DNA of 36,282 bases from Pseudoalteromonas luteoviolacea H33-S (GCF_001625695.1 NZ_AUXY01000109.1:1-36282), one strand, 5' to 3'. Counted from the stretch's first letter, positions 1-9,066 are shown. The notes: generated by a model from the letters alone, not told the origin. Made by a program: numbers and translations.

Positions 1-770
1 ATTTTTCATGCTCTTGCCCTGCATTTAACCCCTTTTCAATAGTTTATACCTTGAAGGGCAATAACTAACCGAGCTCAACTCTGAGGTACTTAGCCATGCA
101 GACCACCCCATCTAACTTTATAATCAAGGGGATACATAATCATCGCGAGGAACGACCAAGTTCACACTAAAAAATAGCAGTAAAATGCACAAGTTTAATA
201 AGTTAAGAACCAGATAGGCGCAGGCTATGGGTTGAGACGAGAATGCATTATAACCAACACATATTGAAACTTATTTTGTATTGTCAGATATGAGCTTATA
301 CCTAATTTTAAAACTCTAGAAAATAGTGAGTCTGCTAGCATTCAGCCAAACACCTTGAATCATTAGACGATATTCACCAATTGAGTAAGGTCGCTTACCC
401 TATATTATGCTCTATTTATGATCCTTGGGTGGGAAGATATTAAAGATTTCGGGTACTGACCTTTAGATAGGTTAAGGCAATATACTCCATTTAAACACGT
501 TCTCCCGTGCATGACTCCTTTACTAGCCATATTAGTCAGCTGACGGAAAAACCCTTAAACCCTCTTACTCTCAATAGCGGCTTCCACTATCCATATGGTA
601 AACGCATTTGCATCGAAAAATGGTGTCTTTATGGTGAAATTAAAAACGATTAATAATTATTTAGATACACTTTTAAGAGATGGAAGTGAGGTTAAACCAT
701 AAGTTAAAATCATAAAAATTGGCTTTATTAACATAGAATAAAACCAATCAATATCAAATCACATTAGATT
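1..770. other. Gene-poor stretch at left edge
   Basis: No convincing gene is visible here. Short open frames exist, for example a 48-codon stop-free run on the minus strand at about 127-270 and a 33-codon minus-strand ORF around 405-512 preceded by an AAAGGAG too close to its ATG. None has a good start plus recognisable product. The stretch could contain decayed coding material, but I cannot assign a family to it. Confidence 0.5.
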
Positions 771-1085
771 TTATCCATATATATAATATGAACTCACTAA
801 GGCATAGACATGGGCACCACCAAATTCGTTTGGAAACATTATTGGGCCTCGGCAGGTAAACCTACCGTCGTGACGTACCTCAAATTGGAAACCTTTTGGA
901 CCGCCCCCTCTGATAGACTCATATACACACATAGTCGCTACTACATTTCTTGATGAAGCAACTACTTCAACTGTTGGATTAGTAGACTCTATAGCAGGTC
1001 CTGTAGAAGCATTACCCGAAAAAGAAGCGACCGTTAGTAGAGATGTTGCAGCTAGGGTTTTAATTATTTTATTTGATTTTATCAT
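771..1085 (-). CDS. Small exported two-cysteine protein, unknown function
   Basis: 104-aa product when started at the ATG at 1085. This start is chosen over an upstream in-frame one because AAGGAG lies just upstream on the minus strand. The N-terminus is lysine-rich followed by a hydrophobic segment (LAATSLLTVASFSGNAS), a typical Sec signal peptide with cleavage near Ala-Ser. The mature part of roughly 78 residues has exactly two cysteines spaced C-x24-C, the second followed by Arg, suggesting one periplasmic disulfide. It is monocistronic and divergent from the transporter at 1383. The same C-x24-C-R spacing occurs in the small exported protein at 34767. I do not recognise the family, so the function is unknown. 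Confidence 0.7.
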   Translation of the reverse strand: MIKSNKIIKTLAATSLLTVASFSGNASTGPAIESTNPTVEVVASSRNVVATMCVYESIRGGGPKGFQFEVRHDGRFTCRGPIMFPNEFGGAHVYALVSSYYIYG

Positions 1086-1306
1086 TTTAATTCTCCTTAT
1101 TAAAAAACAACCTAAAGATATTTTAATACACACACGCGGTCAACTAAAAATAAACACGAAATTAACCAAACCTTAATTTAATTAAATTTTTCATATAGAC
1201 TTATAAAAACATGCTGAATGTTTACTCGCCACATTCTTTGAAAGCTATTAGTTGATCAAAAAAACACAAACAAATGTTAACAACAAATTCCCGAAAGGAG
1301 TCTCTT

Positions 1307-1402
1307 ATGTCTCTCTTAAAAGTAAATACGCCTTCATCTACAGGCACATCTGCACATCAATATATATCTATAGGTCTAAAATATGCTACAAAACTCACAT
1401 AG
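1307..1402 (+). CDS. Possible 31-aa leader or small ORF overlapping the transporter start
   Basis: An ATG at 1307 sits six bases after a near-perfect ribosome binding site (AAAGGAG, 1294-1300). It opens a 31-codon frame (MSLLKVNTPSSTGTSAH...) ending at TAG 1400-1402, 20 bases inside the next gene, which starts at 1383 in another frame and has only a weak ribosome binding site. This arrangement would suit translational coupling or a leader peptide. Alternatively it is the start of a once longer gene that is now frameshifted. No homologue is recognised, and expression is inferred only from the ribosome binding site. Confidence 0.35.
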   Translation: MSLLKVNTPSSTGTSAHQYISIGLKYATKLT

Positions 1403-1853
1403 TATTGTTTTATACGCGCTTATCATGTTTGTGGCTGGGCTTGGGATCCCAGTCATGGCTGCCTTAAATGGTGGATTAGGTAATAAGTTACAAAACACGG
1501 CGCTTGCTGCGACGATTTTATTATTTGTCGGGTTTTGTATTGCGCTTATCTACTTATTTGGTAGCAATGGCATACCAAAATCACTCTTTGTTAAAGATAC
1601 ACCTTGGTATTTTTATCTCGGTGGATGTTTTGTCATGTTTTATATTTTAACTATTACTTGGGTGGCTCCGAGGTTTGGCATTGCCAACGCCATTACATTT
1701 GTATTACTTGGCCAACTGGTTGCAATGACATTGATCGATCACTTTGGCTTTTTTGGTATGACCCAGTTTAAGTTAGATGCTAAAAGACTAGCTGGGGTGG
1801 TGTTTATGGTTGTTGGGATCTTGCTTATACTCAGCAAGCCACAAAGAAACTAA
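1383..1853 (+). CDS. YdcZ/DUF606-type DMT-superfamily membrane transporter
   Basis: 156-aa integral membrane protein with about five hydrophobic helices. The first helix carries the pattern VAGLGIPVMAALNGGLG, typical of the YdcZ (DUF606) family of the drug/metabolite transporter superfamily, whose single-domain members are about 150 aa, so it is full length. Further signature-like stretches are FVMFYILTITWVAPRFG and a final helix GVVFMVVGILLIL. The family sits in the inner membrane and its substrates are mostly unknown. The start at 1383 has a poor ribosome binding site and overlaps the short ORF at 1307. It is convergent with the lipoprotein gene and separated from it by a strong bidirectional terminator. 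Confidence 0.85.
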   Translation: MLQNSHSIVLYALIMFVAGLGIPVMAALNGGLGNKLQNTALAATILLFVGFCIALIYLFGSNGIPKSLFVKDTPWYFYLGGCFVMFYILTITWVAPRFGIANAITFVLLGQLVAMTLIDHFGFFGMTQFKLDAKRLAGVVFMVVGILLILSKPQRN

Positions 1854-1895
1854 TTGGCAGGTAAGCTTAAAAGCAGAAAATATTACTACACATAA

Positions 1896-1928
1896 AAAAG
1901 CGCGCTTTATTACTTAGAGCGCGCTTTT
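1896..1928. terminator. Bidirectional intrinsic terminator
   Basis: Perfect 11-bp inverted repeat AAAAGCGCGCT / AGCGCGCTTTT with an 11-nt loop. It is flanked by T-rich sequence in both directions and lies between the convergent transporter (ends 1853) and lipoprotein (ends 1973) genes. Confidence 0.85.
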
Positions 1929-1972
1929 GATTTTTCATGATATACACGTATTACATAATACTGTAAAAATCT

Positions 1973-4573
1973 TTATTCTGGTTTGGCAAATAACCACGTC
2001 ATTTCAGTTTCACAAGATTGACCTACTTCATATTCACAAACTGTAACCCCCTGCTGTGAATAATCTAATAACTCGAAGGTCCAGTCTTTGTCATCTAGTT
2101 TAAAACGCATTTGTCCGTCAACGAGAGTAACTTGGTGTGTTTCACCGAATATACCCAGTGTATATACTTTTTTACCATCAACAATGCTCGGCTCAAGTAT
2201 TACTTTATCGTCCTTACGTTGCATCGATGGATCAAGGAAGTAAGTGCGAGTATAACTGAAGAACTCTTTATTAAATCCATCTAATTCCATATCATCTTCT
2301 TGCTTTAAGATGACCAGTTCTCTTTTCTCTTCTTGATAACCACTCGCGTGGTTTTCAGTAAACTCTCGTTCAAGTACAACCATGTCGTTTTCAGCAACGA
2401 GTACGCGCTGAGACAAGCCTTCCACATTTAAGCATAGACTTTCTGCATCAGAGCATGTCACAGATTGTGGTTCACTGTTTAAAGTAAAGTCTAATGCTTG
2501 GCCTTCAGTTGCAATGAAGCTTGAAGCCCAAGTGAAGTTGCTAGAGCCATAATTGACATTTAACGTGCCATTTTCAAATAAATCGAAAACGAAGTTCTCT
2601 GTATTTCTGCCGACTTCGCCAGTCCAACGCCCTGTAAAGTCTATTTCTTCTTCAATTGTTTGTTCTTGAATGAAGATACCGTATTCAGTATGTGAATAAT
2701 CAGGGTGCTCATTATCTGACGAGACGAATGCATAGCCACCAGCGATTTCTTTAGTAAACCAGAAACGCACGGTACCGGTTTCATCTGAGTCATCTCTTGG
2801 GTACATAAGTTCAAGTACACCGTCATCTGCGATGCGCCAAGCTAGCTCTTCACGCTCTCCTGAATCCGGGAAGTTTTCGAATACTTTTCCATCAGCCTCG
2901 AACTCGAAAATACCATAACCTTCGTTACCTTCACTCTCATCACTTTGGAAGCGGTCTAAGTACCACATACCTTGCGTCAAATCTTCTACATCAATTGACG
3001 GCATGTCACTTTTAGAGACTAGGTTAGTAATGTACTTGTTATGGTGAGCAACTCGATGACCATTACCTAAAACTTTATCGCCAATTTCCTCCACTTCTAC
3101 TGTCTTATAGGCATCATTTTCACCTAACACAGTTAAGTTCAGAGTATTGACATAAATGGACTCAATGCCTTCATCAGAGCTAACTTTACGGGTTGCTAAT
3201 GAACTTGAAAGCTCTATAGTGACAGCATTTGCAGTCTGCTCCCAGTGCTCTACTGATACAGTGTTAATTGCAGTAAGCTGACCTTTGCCATCTTCAGTTA
3301 AATTAATGTGCGTCGCAGGACTATCGTAGTTGTGTAAGTATTGTAAGATGAATGCACCACTAAGTGACTCCACATCTTGGTCAATTAGGTCTTCATCATT
3401 TTCAAGCGCTTCTTTTGTTTTATCAAACAGAGTCGGATCTTTTTCTGTGATAATAGTGTGTGCTTGATTAATTGATAAGTCATCGTCAATAAGATCTAAC
3501 GTTGACTCAACCCCTTCAGGTAAATCAATATCATCATTGTCGACGAACACTTTAATTAAGGTTGCTAGTTCTATCTTTTTCTGAACATCGACACTCGAAA
3601 GTGCTGCTAAATACTCTTCATCAGACTCAAGTAAATCATCAAACGACGCCATAAGTACATGCTCAGCCGTCGTAACGTTAGTGACGTTTACAGAGAAGTT
3701 TTCTGAGCTATCAAGCGTTGCGTCTTCGCCAGCTTGCTCAACCAAAGACTGGATAGAACTAAGCTGTGAAACAAAGCTGACACTTTGCTGCGTATCAACC
3801 CCTTTGGCAAATACTGTCACAAGCTTATCTACTTGGCTCTCATCAACTTCAATTAGCGCAGAATATGCACCCTGACCATCTGCAGAGGTGTTAAAAACTT
3901 CATCACCAACTTTAATTTCAACTTGCGCATTCACAATCGGCTTATCGGTAACAAGACCGGTAATTGTTACGCTAGAGACTTTACGTTTTACAGTCACTGC
4001 AATCGAGCTTTGCGTCATTGCACCATTGCTATCAGTTGCCGAAACAGTGAAGTTAACTAAATGGTCTCTATCAATATCAGGGACAGTTACGGACAACGTC
4101 GCAGCATCACTGCCTTCCATAGAGATTGCGAGCTCAGAATCATGAGACCAAGTGTAAGTGATTTCATCTCCATCTGGATCTGTTGCCTCTGCAGTTAACG
4201 TGAATACTTTTTGCTCCAAAGCCTCATTTTCACCATTAATGCTTACAACAGGAGCTTGATTAACTTTAGGTACCTCAGGCTCAGTAGGCTCAACTACAAC
4301 ATCGGGATCAGTATTATCCTCGGTATTATCCTCGGTATTATCCTCGGTATTATCCTCGGTATTATCCTCGGTATTACCCTCGGTATTACCCTCGGTATTA
4401 CCCGTCTCAGCACTTCCAGTGTCTGTAACAGAGCTATTAGTATTATTTGAATCAGATGCAACATTATCATTCGGTTGAGCAGAAGATTCAGAGTCGCTGC
4501 CACCACAGCCGACTAACAGTGAAGAGGTAATTAATGTTGCTAAAAGAGATTTCCTAAACGCATGCAATTGCAT
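1973..4573 (-). CDS. Large surface lipoprotein with PKD/Ig-like domain
   Basis: 866-aa protein. The signal peptide ends in lipobox LVGC, making Cys23 the lipidation site; there is no Asp immediately after Cys, so outer-membrane sorting is expected. Residues ~24-100 are a Ser/Asn/Thr/Glu/Asp-rich linker that includes a tandem NTE(D/G) repeat. Residues ~105-197 look like a PKD/Ig-like domain (ATDPDGDEITYTWSHD). Then comes a carboxypeptidase-regulatory-like stretch (ITGLVTDKPIVNAQVEIKVG), an acidic helical region, and C-terminal beta-rich repeats resembling lipocalin-like stress or calycin folds. The ribosome binding site AAGGAAG precedes ATG 4573. It lies 126 bp downstream of the barrel-protein gene on the same strand, possibly co-transcribed. 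The exact role is unknown; surface adhesion or binding is an inference. Confidence 0.75.
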   Translation of the reverse strand: MQLHAFRKSLLATLITSSLLVGCGGSDSESSAQPNDNVASDSNNTNSSVTDTGSAETGNTEGNTEGNTEDNTEDNTEDNTEDNTEDNTDPDVVVEPTEPEVPKVNQAPVVSINGENEALEQKVFTLTAEATDPDGDEITYTWSHDSELAISMEGSDAATLSVTVPDIDRDHLVNFTVSATDSNGAMTQSSIAVTVKRKVSSVTITGLVTDKPIVNAQVEIKVGDEVFNTSADGQGAYSALIEVDESQVDKLVTVFAKGVDTQQSVSFVSQLSSIQSLVEQAGEDATLDSSENFSVNVTNVTTAEHVLMASFDDLLESDEEYLAALSSVDVQKKIELATLIKVFVDNDDIDLPEGVESTLDLIDDDLSINQAHTIITEKDPTLFDKTKEALENDEDLIDQDVESLSGAFILQYLHNYDSPATHINLTEDGKGQLTAINTVSVEHWEQTANAVTIELSSSLATRKVSSDEGIESIYVNTLNLTVLGENDAYKTVEVEEIGDKVLGNGHRVAHHNKYITNLVSKSDMPSIDVEDLTQGMWYLDRFQSDESEGNEGYGIFEFEADGKVFENFPDSGEREELAWRIADDGVLELMYPRDDSDETGTVRFWFTKEIAGGYAFVSSDNEHPDYSHTEYGIFIQEQTIEEEIDFTGRWTGEVGRNTENFVFDLFENGTLNVNYGSSNFTWASSFIATEGQALDFTLNSEPQSVTCSDAESLCLNVEGLSQRVLVAENDMVVLEREFTENHASGYQEEKRELVILKQEDDMELDGFNKEFFSYTRTYFLDPSMQRKDDKVILEPSIVDGKKVYTLGIFGETHQVTLVDGQMRFKLDDKDWTFELLDYSQQGVTVCEYEVGQSCETEMTWLFAKPE
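4311..4403. repeat. 12-bp coding tandem repeat (VNTR)
   Basis: Seven tandem 12-bp units (GTATTATCCTCG five times, then GTATTACCCTCG twice) plus a partial unit. They encode NTED/NTEG tetrapeptides in the linker of the lipoprotein. Because the unit is 12 bp, copy-number change would alter linker length without breaking the frame. Confidence 0.9.
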
Positions 4574-4612
4574 GTTACTTCCTTAATGTAAATTGTTATT
4601 TTGTTTTTCCAG

Positions 4613-4640
4613 CTGCTAACAAGCATATGCTTGTCAGCAG
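4613..4640. other. Near-perfect palindromic hairpin between barrel and lipoprotein genes
   Basis: CTGCTAACAAGCAT followed directly by ATGCTTGTCAGCAG: a 14-bp dyad with a single mismatch. No T-run follows on either strand, so it is not a classical intrinsic terminator. It could be an attenuator, an mRNA-processing or stabilising hairpin between the two genes, or an operator. Confidence 0.6.
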
Positions 4641-4699
4641 TCACGTCCATAAACTGTGTAACTTAGTCAAAATGAACCAGTCTAAAATTTACTTTAGAA

Positions 4700-5665
4700 C
4701 TAGTAGCTCCACTGCAAACCCGCAGTAATAGAAATGTTCGAGTACTCAGTATTTGGCACGCGATATCTACGTCCATTGACTTCTTCTGAGACAGCGCTTC
4801 TTTCTTTATAGTAAGTATCGATACCAGTCATAAACGCGATATGCTCAGCAACTTGATATCGCACACCAGCTCTGGCCATCACACCCCAACCATTGAAGCT
4901 ATCTGTAAGAGAAGTTGTTTCAAATTTGGTATTTTGCACATGGCTATAAACAGGAACCGTTATTTCGCCTTCCGCATACCAGCTCAAGTTTTCGAAAGAT
5001 TTTGATAATTTACTGTCGTATCGTGCGCCCAGAGAGGCAAGTACGCCCATTTGATCTTCAGTTACGGATACCACAGAAACAATGGAGGCTGGGTTGTTCT
5101 GCAATAGGTCGTCACCATCTTTAGCCTGTCCAGGTAGATCGAAACGAGCGACGGGATCATGTTCATCTCTAGGTAAATCCTGTAGCGCCTGATCAAAACG
5201 GGTAGCACCAGGATTAACAAATTTAAAGTTCGAACGCGTAAAACTTGAAGTATAAATTCGCATCCCCATGGTTATTTGCATAGCTGGCGTATAGTTGTAT
5301 GCACCCGTAAAGGCTATTTCATTAGCTTTTACTTTAAAGTCATTGCTTTGAATAGCGCCAAAGTCTTTTAATGACCAGGTTTCTGAGTCAATAGACGTTG
5401 CGATGGTCGCCGCACTTCCAATGTAGTATCCCCATTTATCATCAATACCTGTATAAGAAAGTTGTCTGATTGTTGGGTTTGTCACTGACACTGACTGAGA
5501 AAGCTCACCGAATCCTGCCACGTCAGACAAAGACTCATTATAATTTATCGTTTCAAACCCAAGTCTGATTTCACTGAAAGAAGGAAGAGGTTCTGCATTC
5601 ACTGTCGTATCCGCATTCACTGCGACACTACTAAATAGCCCAAACAAAGCGAGAGAGTATTTCAT
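4700..5665 (-). CDS. Outer-membrane beta-barrel-like protein
   Basis: 321 aa from the ATG at 5665, chosen because the upstream in-frame start is a TTG at 5692 that would put charged residues ahead of a clean signal peptide (MKYSLALFGLFSSVAVNA, cleavage after NADT or NA). The mature protein is rich in alternating hydrophobic/polar segments and aromatic residues and ends ITAGLQWSY. Such a terminal strand with a final aromatic residue is typical of BAM-inserted outer-membrane proteins. The segment GVLASLGARYDSKL and the late GVMARAGVRYQVAEH also look like barrel strands. No specific porin family is recognised. It may be the first gene of a unit with the downstream lipoprotein. Confidence 0.65.
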   Translation of the reverse strand: MKYSLALFGLFSSVAVNADTTVNAEPLPSFSEIRLGFETINYNESLSDVAGFGELSQSVSVTNPTIRQLSYTGIDDKWGYYIGSAATIATSIDSETWSLKDFGAIQSNDFKVKANEIAFTGAYNYTPAMQITMGMRIYTSSFTRSNFKFVNPGATRFDQALQDLPRDEHDPVARFDLPGQAKDGDDLLQNNPASIVSVVSVTEDQMGVLASLGARYDSKLSKSFENLSWYAEGEITVPVYSHVQNTKFETTSLTDSFNGWGVMARAGVRYQVAEHIAFMTGIDTYYKERSAVSEEVNGRRYRVPNTEYSNISITAGLQWSY

Positions 5666-6169
5666 TGCTGTTTCCCAATAGCATTTATTCAACGTTCATG
5701 TTGTTTTATTAATTACGAGGGAACTGAGCTCTAATAAGTAAAAGGAATATTGGACATGCAAAATTTGCAGCGTTCGAAAATCGCCACCTAAAGCAAAAAC
5801 TCTATCCCTGTACTTATGGCCCATATCCATGGGCGCGCATTAGATAAAAAAGATTAAAGTTTTTCAAGTATTTTCATGCAGATAGGGGTAAAAAACACAT
5901 AAAAACCATATCCATTACAGCAGCATAACTACAGAGAGAATAACCACACATATATGCAACATTTATAATATAAAATCCCACCACGTACATTAATGTAAAC
6001 AACCTTACACACTCGTTAACAAGATAAATATTTATATGCGTAGTTATATTCCCACAGGCATCATAAAGTCATGAATAATTATGCAGTCCACAATGTATTT
6101 TTTTGAAACTGCAAGATACAATCAGATTAAATAAGCATAATAATTACGATGTAACCTTTGGAGCATGCC
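5666..6169. other. Divergent intergenic region, about 500 bp
   Basis: AT-rich region between the divergent barrel-protein and EAL-domain genes; it must contain both promoters. The only structure noted is a short hairpin GCCCAT-ATCC-ATGGGC at 5819-5834 in the 5' leader side of the barrel gene. No reliable -35/-10 pair can be named by eye, and no small ORF with a good ribosome binding site is seen. Confidence 0.5.
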
Positions 6170-7255
6170 TTGAAGACAAAAATTTTAATCACGCTTTGTG
6201 GGTGGCATTTTATCATTGACCGATTAGGTGAACAGACCTGCAAGAGTATTTGGCAAGCACTAGTCAATAACCTTCAAAAAACGAGTCATGTGACAGTATT
6301 AGAAGACAATTTCATGCAAGCTGAATTATGGTTTGAGAGCAACCAATTTGATGATAGTGATCATGCAGCTCACCATATTAGCCAACGACTATGTAATGAA
6401 TTAAATCAGCTTGTAGACACTTCATTAGTCCGTTGCTCAGACATTCAAGTGAGTGCGCAAACTGTCCCTCATGCAAGCTCTAGCCATGAAGTGATGCGAG
6501 CAAACAAAAACTGTGTAATGAAAACGCTTTATTCAGACAGTGCAACTGAACTTAACGATATTTTGTCAAACAACCGATTGGAGCCTTACTGGCAAAGCAT
6601 TCAGCATGTTCAATCCGAAGGTCTATTTGGCTATGAAGCCCTCATTAGAGGCCCCTTCGATTCAAGCTTACACCGAGCAGACAAGCTTTTCGACGCAGCC
6701 TTGGCCAATGGACAACAAGATGAGGTTGAATTACACGCATTACAAACACATCTTAATACACACACGGCAGTGTGCAGTACACAAAAACCCTGCATGCTCA
6801 CGGTTAACATATCGCCAAAATTGCTTTTTAGCGAACATGTCACCCACCTCCTGCACAACCATGCCTTCCCAGAGTATATTTGCCTCGAATTAACGGAGCA
6901 TGTACCCGTTAATGATTGGGCATCTTTGCAAGAAAAAATGACCTCTTTACGTCAACTTGGCTATCAAATTTGGCTTGATGATGTTGGCTGTGTTTTTTTT
7001 GAACTAGAGACAATCAATATCGCAAAACCGGATGTCGCAAAACTGTGTATTACCATCATCAGTCAACTACCCAACAATCAACATATCATCAGTGAATTAA
7101 AACAAGTGATCCAAGCTGTACACCAGTATGGAGGAAAGGTCCTCGCCGAAGGCATAGAACATGAAAATCAACTATCCATCGCAAAATCCATTGGCGTTGA
7201 TTTAGCTCAAGGTTACTTTTTCGATAAGCCCAGCCCTGTCAAAATTCCCGACTAA
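6170..7255 (+). CDS. EAL-domain protein (possible cyclic-di-GMP phosphodiesterase or sensor)
   Basis: About 361 aa from TTG 6170, preferred over TTG 6158 because TTGGAG lies six bases before it. The N-terminal ~125 residues match nothing I recognise. The C-terminal ~235 residues are an EAL domain: GYEALIRG supplies the EAL glutamate, then VNISP, LELTEH, DDVG, K in DVAKL, LAEGIE and AQGYFF, so most metal and catalytic positions are kept. Loop 6 is unusual: the common DDFGTGYSSL is DDVGCVFFEL, and the Asp after the catalytic Lys region is Cys. Activity is therefore uncertain. There is no GGDEF domain and no transmembrane segment, so it is probably cytoplasmic. Confidence 0.8.
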   Translation: MKTKILITLCGWHFIIDRLGEQTCKSIWQALVNNLQKTSHVTVLEDNFMQAELWFESNQFDDSDHAAHHISQRLCNELNQLVDTSLVRCSDIQVSAQTVPHASSSHEVMRANKNCVMKTLYSDSATELNDILSNNRLEPYWQSIQHVQSEGLFGYEALIRGPFDSSLHRADKLFDAALANGQQDEVELHALQTHLNTHTAVCSTQKPCMLTVNISPKLLFSEHVTHLLHNHAFPEYICLELTEHVPVNDWASLQEKMTSLRQLGYQIWLDDVGCVFFELETINIAKPDVAKLCITIISQLPNNQHIISELKQVIQAVHQYGGKVLAEGIEHENQLSIAKSIGVDLAQGYFFDKPSPVKIPD

Positions 7256-7436
7256 ACAACATATTAAACGGCATTTATAACGTCATTATGATTACGCTTA
7301 TTGATGCCCTTTATCGCTTACAGTTCCGTCTTCTTCTGTTTTTCGATGTCATAAATTCTTGATGTACCGAATATATGCTAGCGCCAGTCCCAATCAAACG
7401 ATGCCTTTGCGCACACAATTAAACATGGAGTATAAA

Positions 7437-9041
7437 ATGAAGAAGGTGAATTTGAGCCTAATAGCCTGCTCACTGATGGTATTTCTGAGCGCTTGTAGCG
7501 GTGACGATGGCAAAAATGGGTTAGACGGCCTAGCTGGTAATGATGGCGCTGATGGCACGTCAGGGTCAGATGGTAAAGCAGGTCTTGTCAGCCTCGTAAA
7601 TCAACAAAAACTGAGCATGGCAGATAGCCAATGCTTTTTTGGAGGCATCGCCTTACACTCAGGAGTTGATATAAACAGTAACAGTCTTTTGGATGACTCA
7701 GAAGTAAACCAAACCAACTATGTGTGTACACCTACACCAATTAACGCTCAAGGTAGTAAACTGCCTCATTCCGCGCTCAGAACAGATTTACAAAACGGCA
7801 GTATTGCAGGAAGTCGCTTCGAGATCCGAAATGGAGGCTATGGCTCAGACATGGTGGCTCATCCAAGTATCAAGCACCAATTTTACGCGCTGACCGACCG
7901 CGGCCCTAATGCAACTTACACCGGTGATTATGGTAAAGGAAAAACATTTCCGACACCTGACTACACACCTAGGATTGGCCTATTTGAGCTGACAACCTCT
8001 GGAACTGTGGTCAAATTGAGAAATATTTTACTTAAGCGTCCTGATGGCACGCCAATCTCCGGACTACCAAACGCGTCTGATCTAGGCGGCACTGGCGAAA
8101 CACCTTATACAGTAGATGGAAACCCTATCCTAGTAGATCAAAGTCAACCATATCATGAAACACAAAATCCTATAAAGTTAGATAACTATGGACTTGATGG
8201 CGAAGGCCTTGTGGCGCTATCTGATGGTAGCTTTTGGGTGAGTGATGAATACGGTCCACACATTGTCCATTTTGATAATGAGGGTAAGGAAATAGAGCGC
8301 ATCAATGCATTTGCTCATGACGAGCGTACAGTTATCACACTGCCTCACGAGTATGCAAAACGCAGAGCAAATCGCGGTATGGAAGGACTCGCAATGACCC
8401 CTGATGAAACAACCCTAGTCGGTATTATGCAATCAACCATGTACAACCCTGACAACGCGGTCAAAGCGCTCGATATTACTCGCATTGTTACAATTAACTT
8501 AAAAACCAAACAAATTGGCCAATACCTCTACCAGCAAGAAAAAGCGCAAAATTCAAACTCTGGGATTGTAGCGCTGTCAAATACCGAGTTTTTAGTGATT
8601 GAGCGTGACGGTGCTTTTTATGGACAAACGCCAGACGCGATGAAACGCATCTACAAAATCGACTTCACTGACGCCACCAATTTAGAGCAAATCACACCGA
8701 ACAGTACTCTGGTACAGGACGATAATTTAGGGTTACTCATTGCTGGACAAACTTTGGAGCAAGCAGTATTAACATCAGGTTGGGAAACACTGACGACACA
8801 TGGGATAACCCCCGTCAGTAAATCATTGGTGTTAGATCTCATACAAGAAGTCCAATATCCTCATGATAAGCTTGAAGGCATGTGGTTAATCGATAATAGT
8901 CGCTTAGCTGTACTTAATGATGATGACTTTGCGACATGGTCAACAGATGGCGTACTTGAACAAAAATATTTAGATGCAACAAAATCAATGGTAGATAGTA
9001 ATACGCTCTACTTTTTTGAAAACCTTGCACTAGATAAATAA
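7437..9041 (+). CDS. Phytase-like esterase lipoprotein (PF13449-type) with collagen-like tract
   Basis: 534 aa from ATG 7437, selected because GGAG lies six bases upstream and gives a clean lipoprotein signal peptide (lipobox LSAC, Cys20). Residues ~22-49 form about nine Gly-X-Y triplets (GDDGKNGLDGLAGND...), a short collagen-like linker. The remainder matches the 'esterase-like activity of phytase' family: ALTDRGPNA, GLDGEGLVALSDGSFWVSDEYGP, NRGMEGLAMTP and KLEGMWLIDNSRLAVLNDDD are its typical propeller motifs. Such proteins are outer-membrane or extracellular and are thought to act on phosphate esters; the substrate here is unknown. It is monocistronic. A weak GC hairpin with TTT follows the stop. 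Confidence 0.85.
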   Translation: MKKVNLSLIACSLMVFLSACSGDDGKNGLDGLAGNDGADGTSGSDGKAGLVSLVNQQKLSMADSQCFFGGIALHSGVDINSNSLLDDSEVNQTNYVCTPTPINAQGSKLPHSALRTDLQNGSIAGSRFEIRNGGYGSDMVAHPSIKHQFYALTDRGPNATYTGDYGKGKTFPTPDYTPRIGLFELTTSGTVVKLRNILLKRPDGTPISGLPNASDLGGTGETPYTVDGNPILVDQSQPYHETQNPIKLDNYGLDGEGLVALSDGSFWVSDEYGPHIVHFDNEGKEIERINAFAHDERTVITLPHEYAKRRANRGMEGLAMTPDETTLVGIMQSTMYNPDNAVKALDITRIVTINLKTKQIGQYLYQQEKAQNSNSGIVALSNTEFLVIERDGAFYGQTPDAMKRIYKIDFTDATNLEQITPNSTLVQDDNLGLLIAGQTLEQAVLTSGWETLTTHGITPVSKSLVLDLIQEVQYPHDKLEGMWLIDNSRLAVLNDDDFATWSTDGVLEQKYLDATKSMVDSNTLYFFENLALDK

Positions 9042-9049
9042 TATGACTC

Positions 9050-9066
9050 GCGGCTGCGGCCGCTTT
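9050..9066 (+). terminator. Weak candidate terminator
   Basis: GCGGC-TGCG-GCCGC hairpin followed by TTT, nine bases after the phytase-like gene's stop codon. The stem is short (5 bp) and the T-run is poor. Confidence 0.35.

Noticed and set aside
127..270. Minus-strand 48-codon stop-free hydrophobic run near the left edge
   Set aside because: No start codon, no ribosome binding site and no family resemblance; AT-rich chance is likely.
1252..1467. 71-codon plus-strand frame over the transporter start
   Set aside because: Starts with TTG without a ribosome binding site and runs out of frame through the clear YdcZ-type gene.
4311..4403. CRISPR-like array
   Set aside because: The 12-bp units are contiguous without spacers and are in-frame protein coding.
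4211..4506. Overlapping frames on both strands made of ILG or IPR repeats
   Set aside because: They are alternative-frame readings of the 12-bp tandem repeat inside the lipoprotein gene; no ribosome binding site or known product.
9050..9066. GC-rich GCGGCCGC motif as a recombination site
   Set aside because: Better explained as a small terminator hairpin after the phytase-like gene; no partner copy seen in the window.
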